Source: Bacillota bacterium (GTDB taxonomy: Bacteria; Bacillota_I; Bacilli_A; MOL361; Turicibacteraceae). From it: a stretch of 14,168 nucleotides of DNA. Of the stretch, positions 14,117 to 14,168 are shown piece by piece. The notes below the pieces were generated by a model. That model searched no databases, was not told the origin of the DNA, and worked only from the letters and a program-made list of their open reading frames with translations. The stretch is from the NCBI GenBank assembly GCA_003486705.1, contig DNGE01000031.1, forward strand, positions 4,512-18,679. Direction: 5' to 3'. A program made the position numbers and the translations under genes. Numbering within the stretch: position 1 is the first letter of the stretch; each line of letters opens with the position of its first letter.

Positions 14117-14144
14117 AAAGGAGGGATATTCCCTCCTTTTTTTT
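14117..14144 (+). terminator. Rho-independent terminator of pfkA-pyk
   Basis: AAAGGAGGGA (14117-14126) pairs with TCCCTCCTTT (14130-14139) around a TAT loop, followed by T to 14144. A strong, compact hairpin 19 nt after the pyk stop. I see nothing recognisable in the remaining 24 bases of the window. Confidence 0.95.
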
Positions 14145-14168
14145 ATACCTTAAGTGAAGAATCTATTA

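Noticed and set aside
1..14168. Mobile element, phage, CRISPR, toxin-antitoxin or other accessory system
   Set aside because: No transposase, integrase, recombinase, direct-repeat array or small paired genes are visible. Every substantial open frame is a recognised chromosomal family, and gene order follows a conserved core block.

Overview
The window is AT-rich DNA with dense, mostly co-oriented genes, strong GGAGG-type ribosome binding sites, sigma-A-like promoters and hairpin/T-run terminators. It reads as the chromosome of a low-GC Firmicute (Bacillota). The order DUF2953 gene-ytfJ/gerW ... ytxK-ackA ... nrnA ... dnaE ... pfkA-pyk matches, in compacted form, a core block I remember from Bacillus subtilis. 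Several details differ from Bacillus: no accDA between dnaE and pfkA, a pyruvate kinase without the extra C-terminal domain, and a short DnaE. These suggest a more distant lineage, perhaps Turicibacter or Erysipelotrichia-like, but the genus is a guess. The GerW-type protein hints at a sporulating ancestry.

Layout. Positions 1-1395 hold three minus-strand genes: the 5' end of an ABC-F ATPase with its promoter, a TRIC/UPF0126 membrane protein with its own near-consensus promoter and terminator, and yidD. A divergent 114-bp gap with a small dyad separates yidD from asnB (1510-3318, asparagine synthetase), which ends in a terminator. Next come a membrane-anchored DUF2953 protein with a long charged insert and a GerW/YtfJ protein (3432-4803), almost touching and sharing a terminator. 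ytxK-ackA (5066-7247) form an operon ending in a long perfect hairpin. nrnA (7446-8405) and dnaE (8508-11543) follow, and the likely dnaE promoter lies inside the nrnA terminator. pfkA-pyk (11653-14097) close the window as a glycolytic operon with a terminator.

Function. Most of the window is central housekeeping. PfkA and Pyk are the committed and final ATP-yielding steps of glycolysis, and AckA makes ATP from acetyl phosphate, so the block covers sugar-to-acetate fermentation. ackA, pfkA and pyk look strongly codon-biased, as expected for highly expressed genes. NrnA degrades nanoRNA and pAp; DnaE is a replicative polymerase subunit.

I found no mobile element, CRISPR array, tRNA, rRNA or toxin-like cassette, and no clear undescribed system. 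The most interesting signals are small: related sequence blocks in the leaders of ytxK and nrnA, the terminator/promoter overlap before dnaE, a PHP domain in DnaE that has lost its metal ligands, and the charged insert in the DUF2953 protein.
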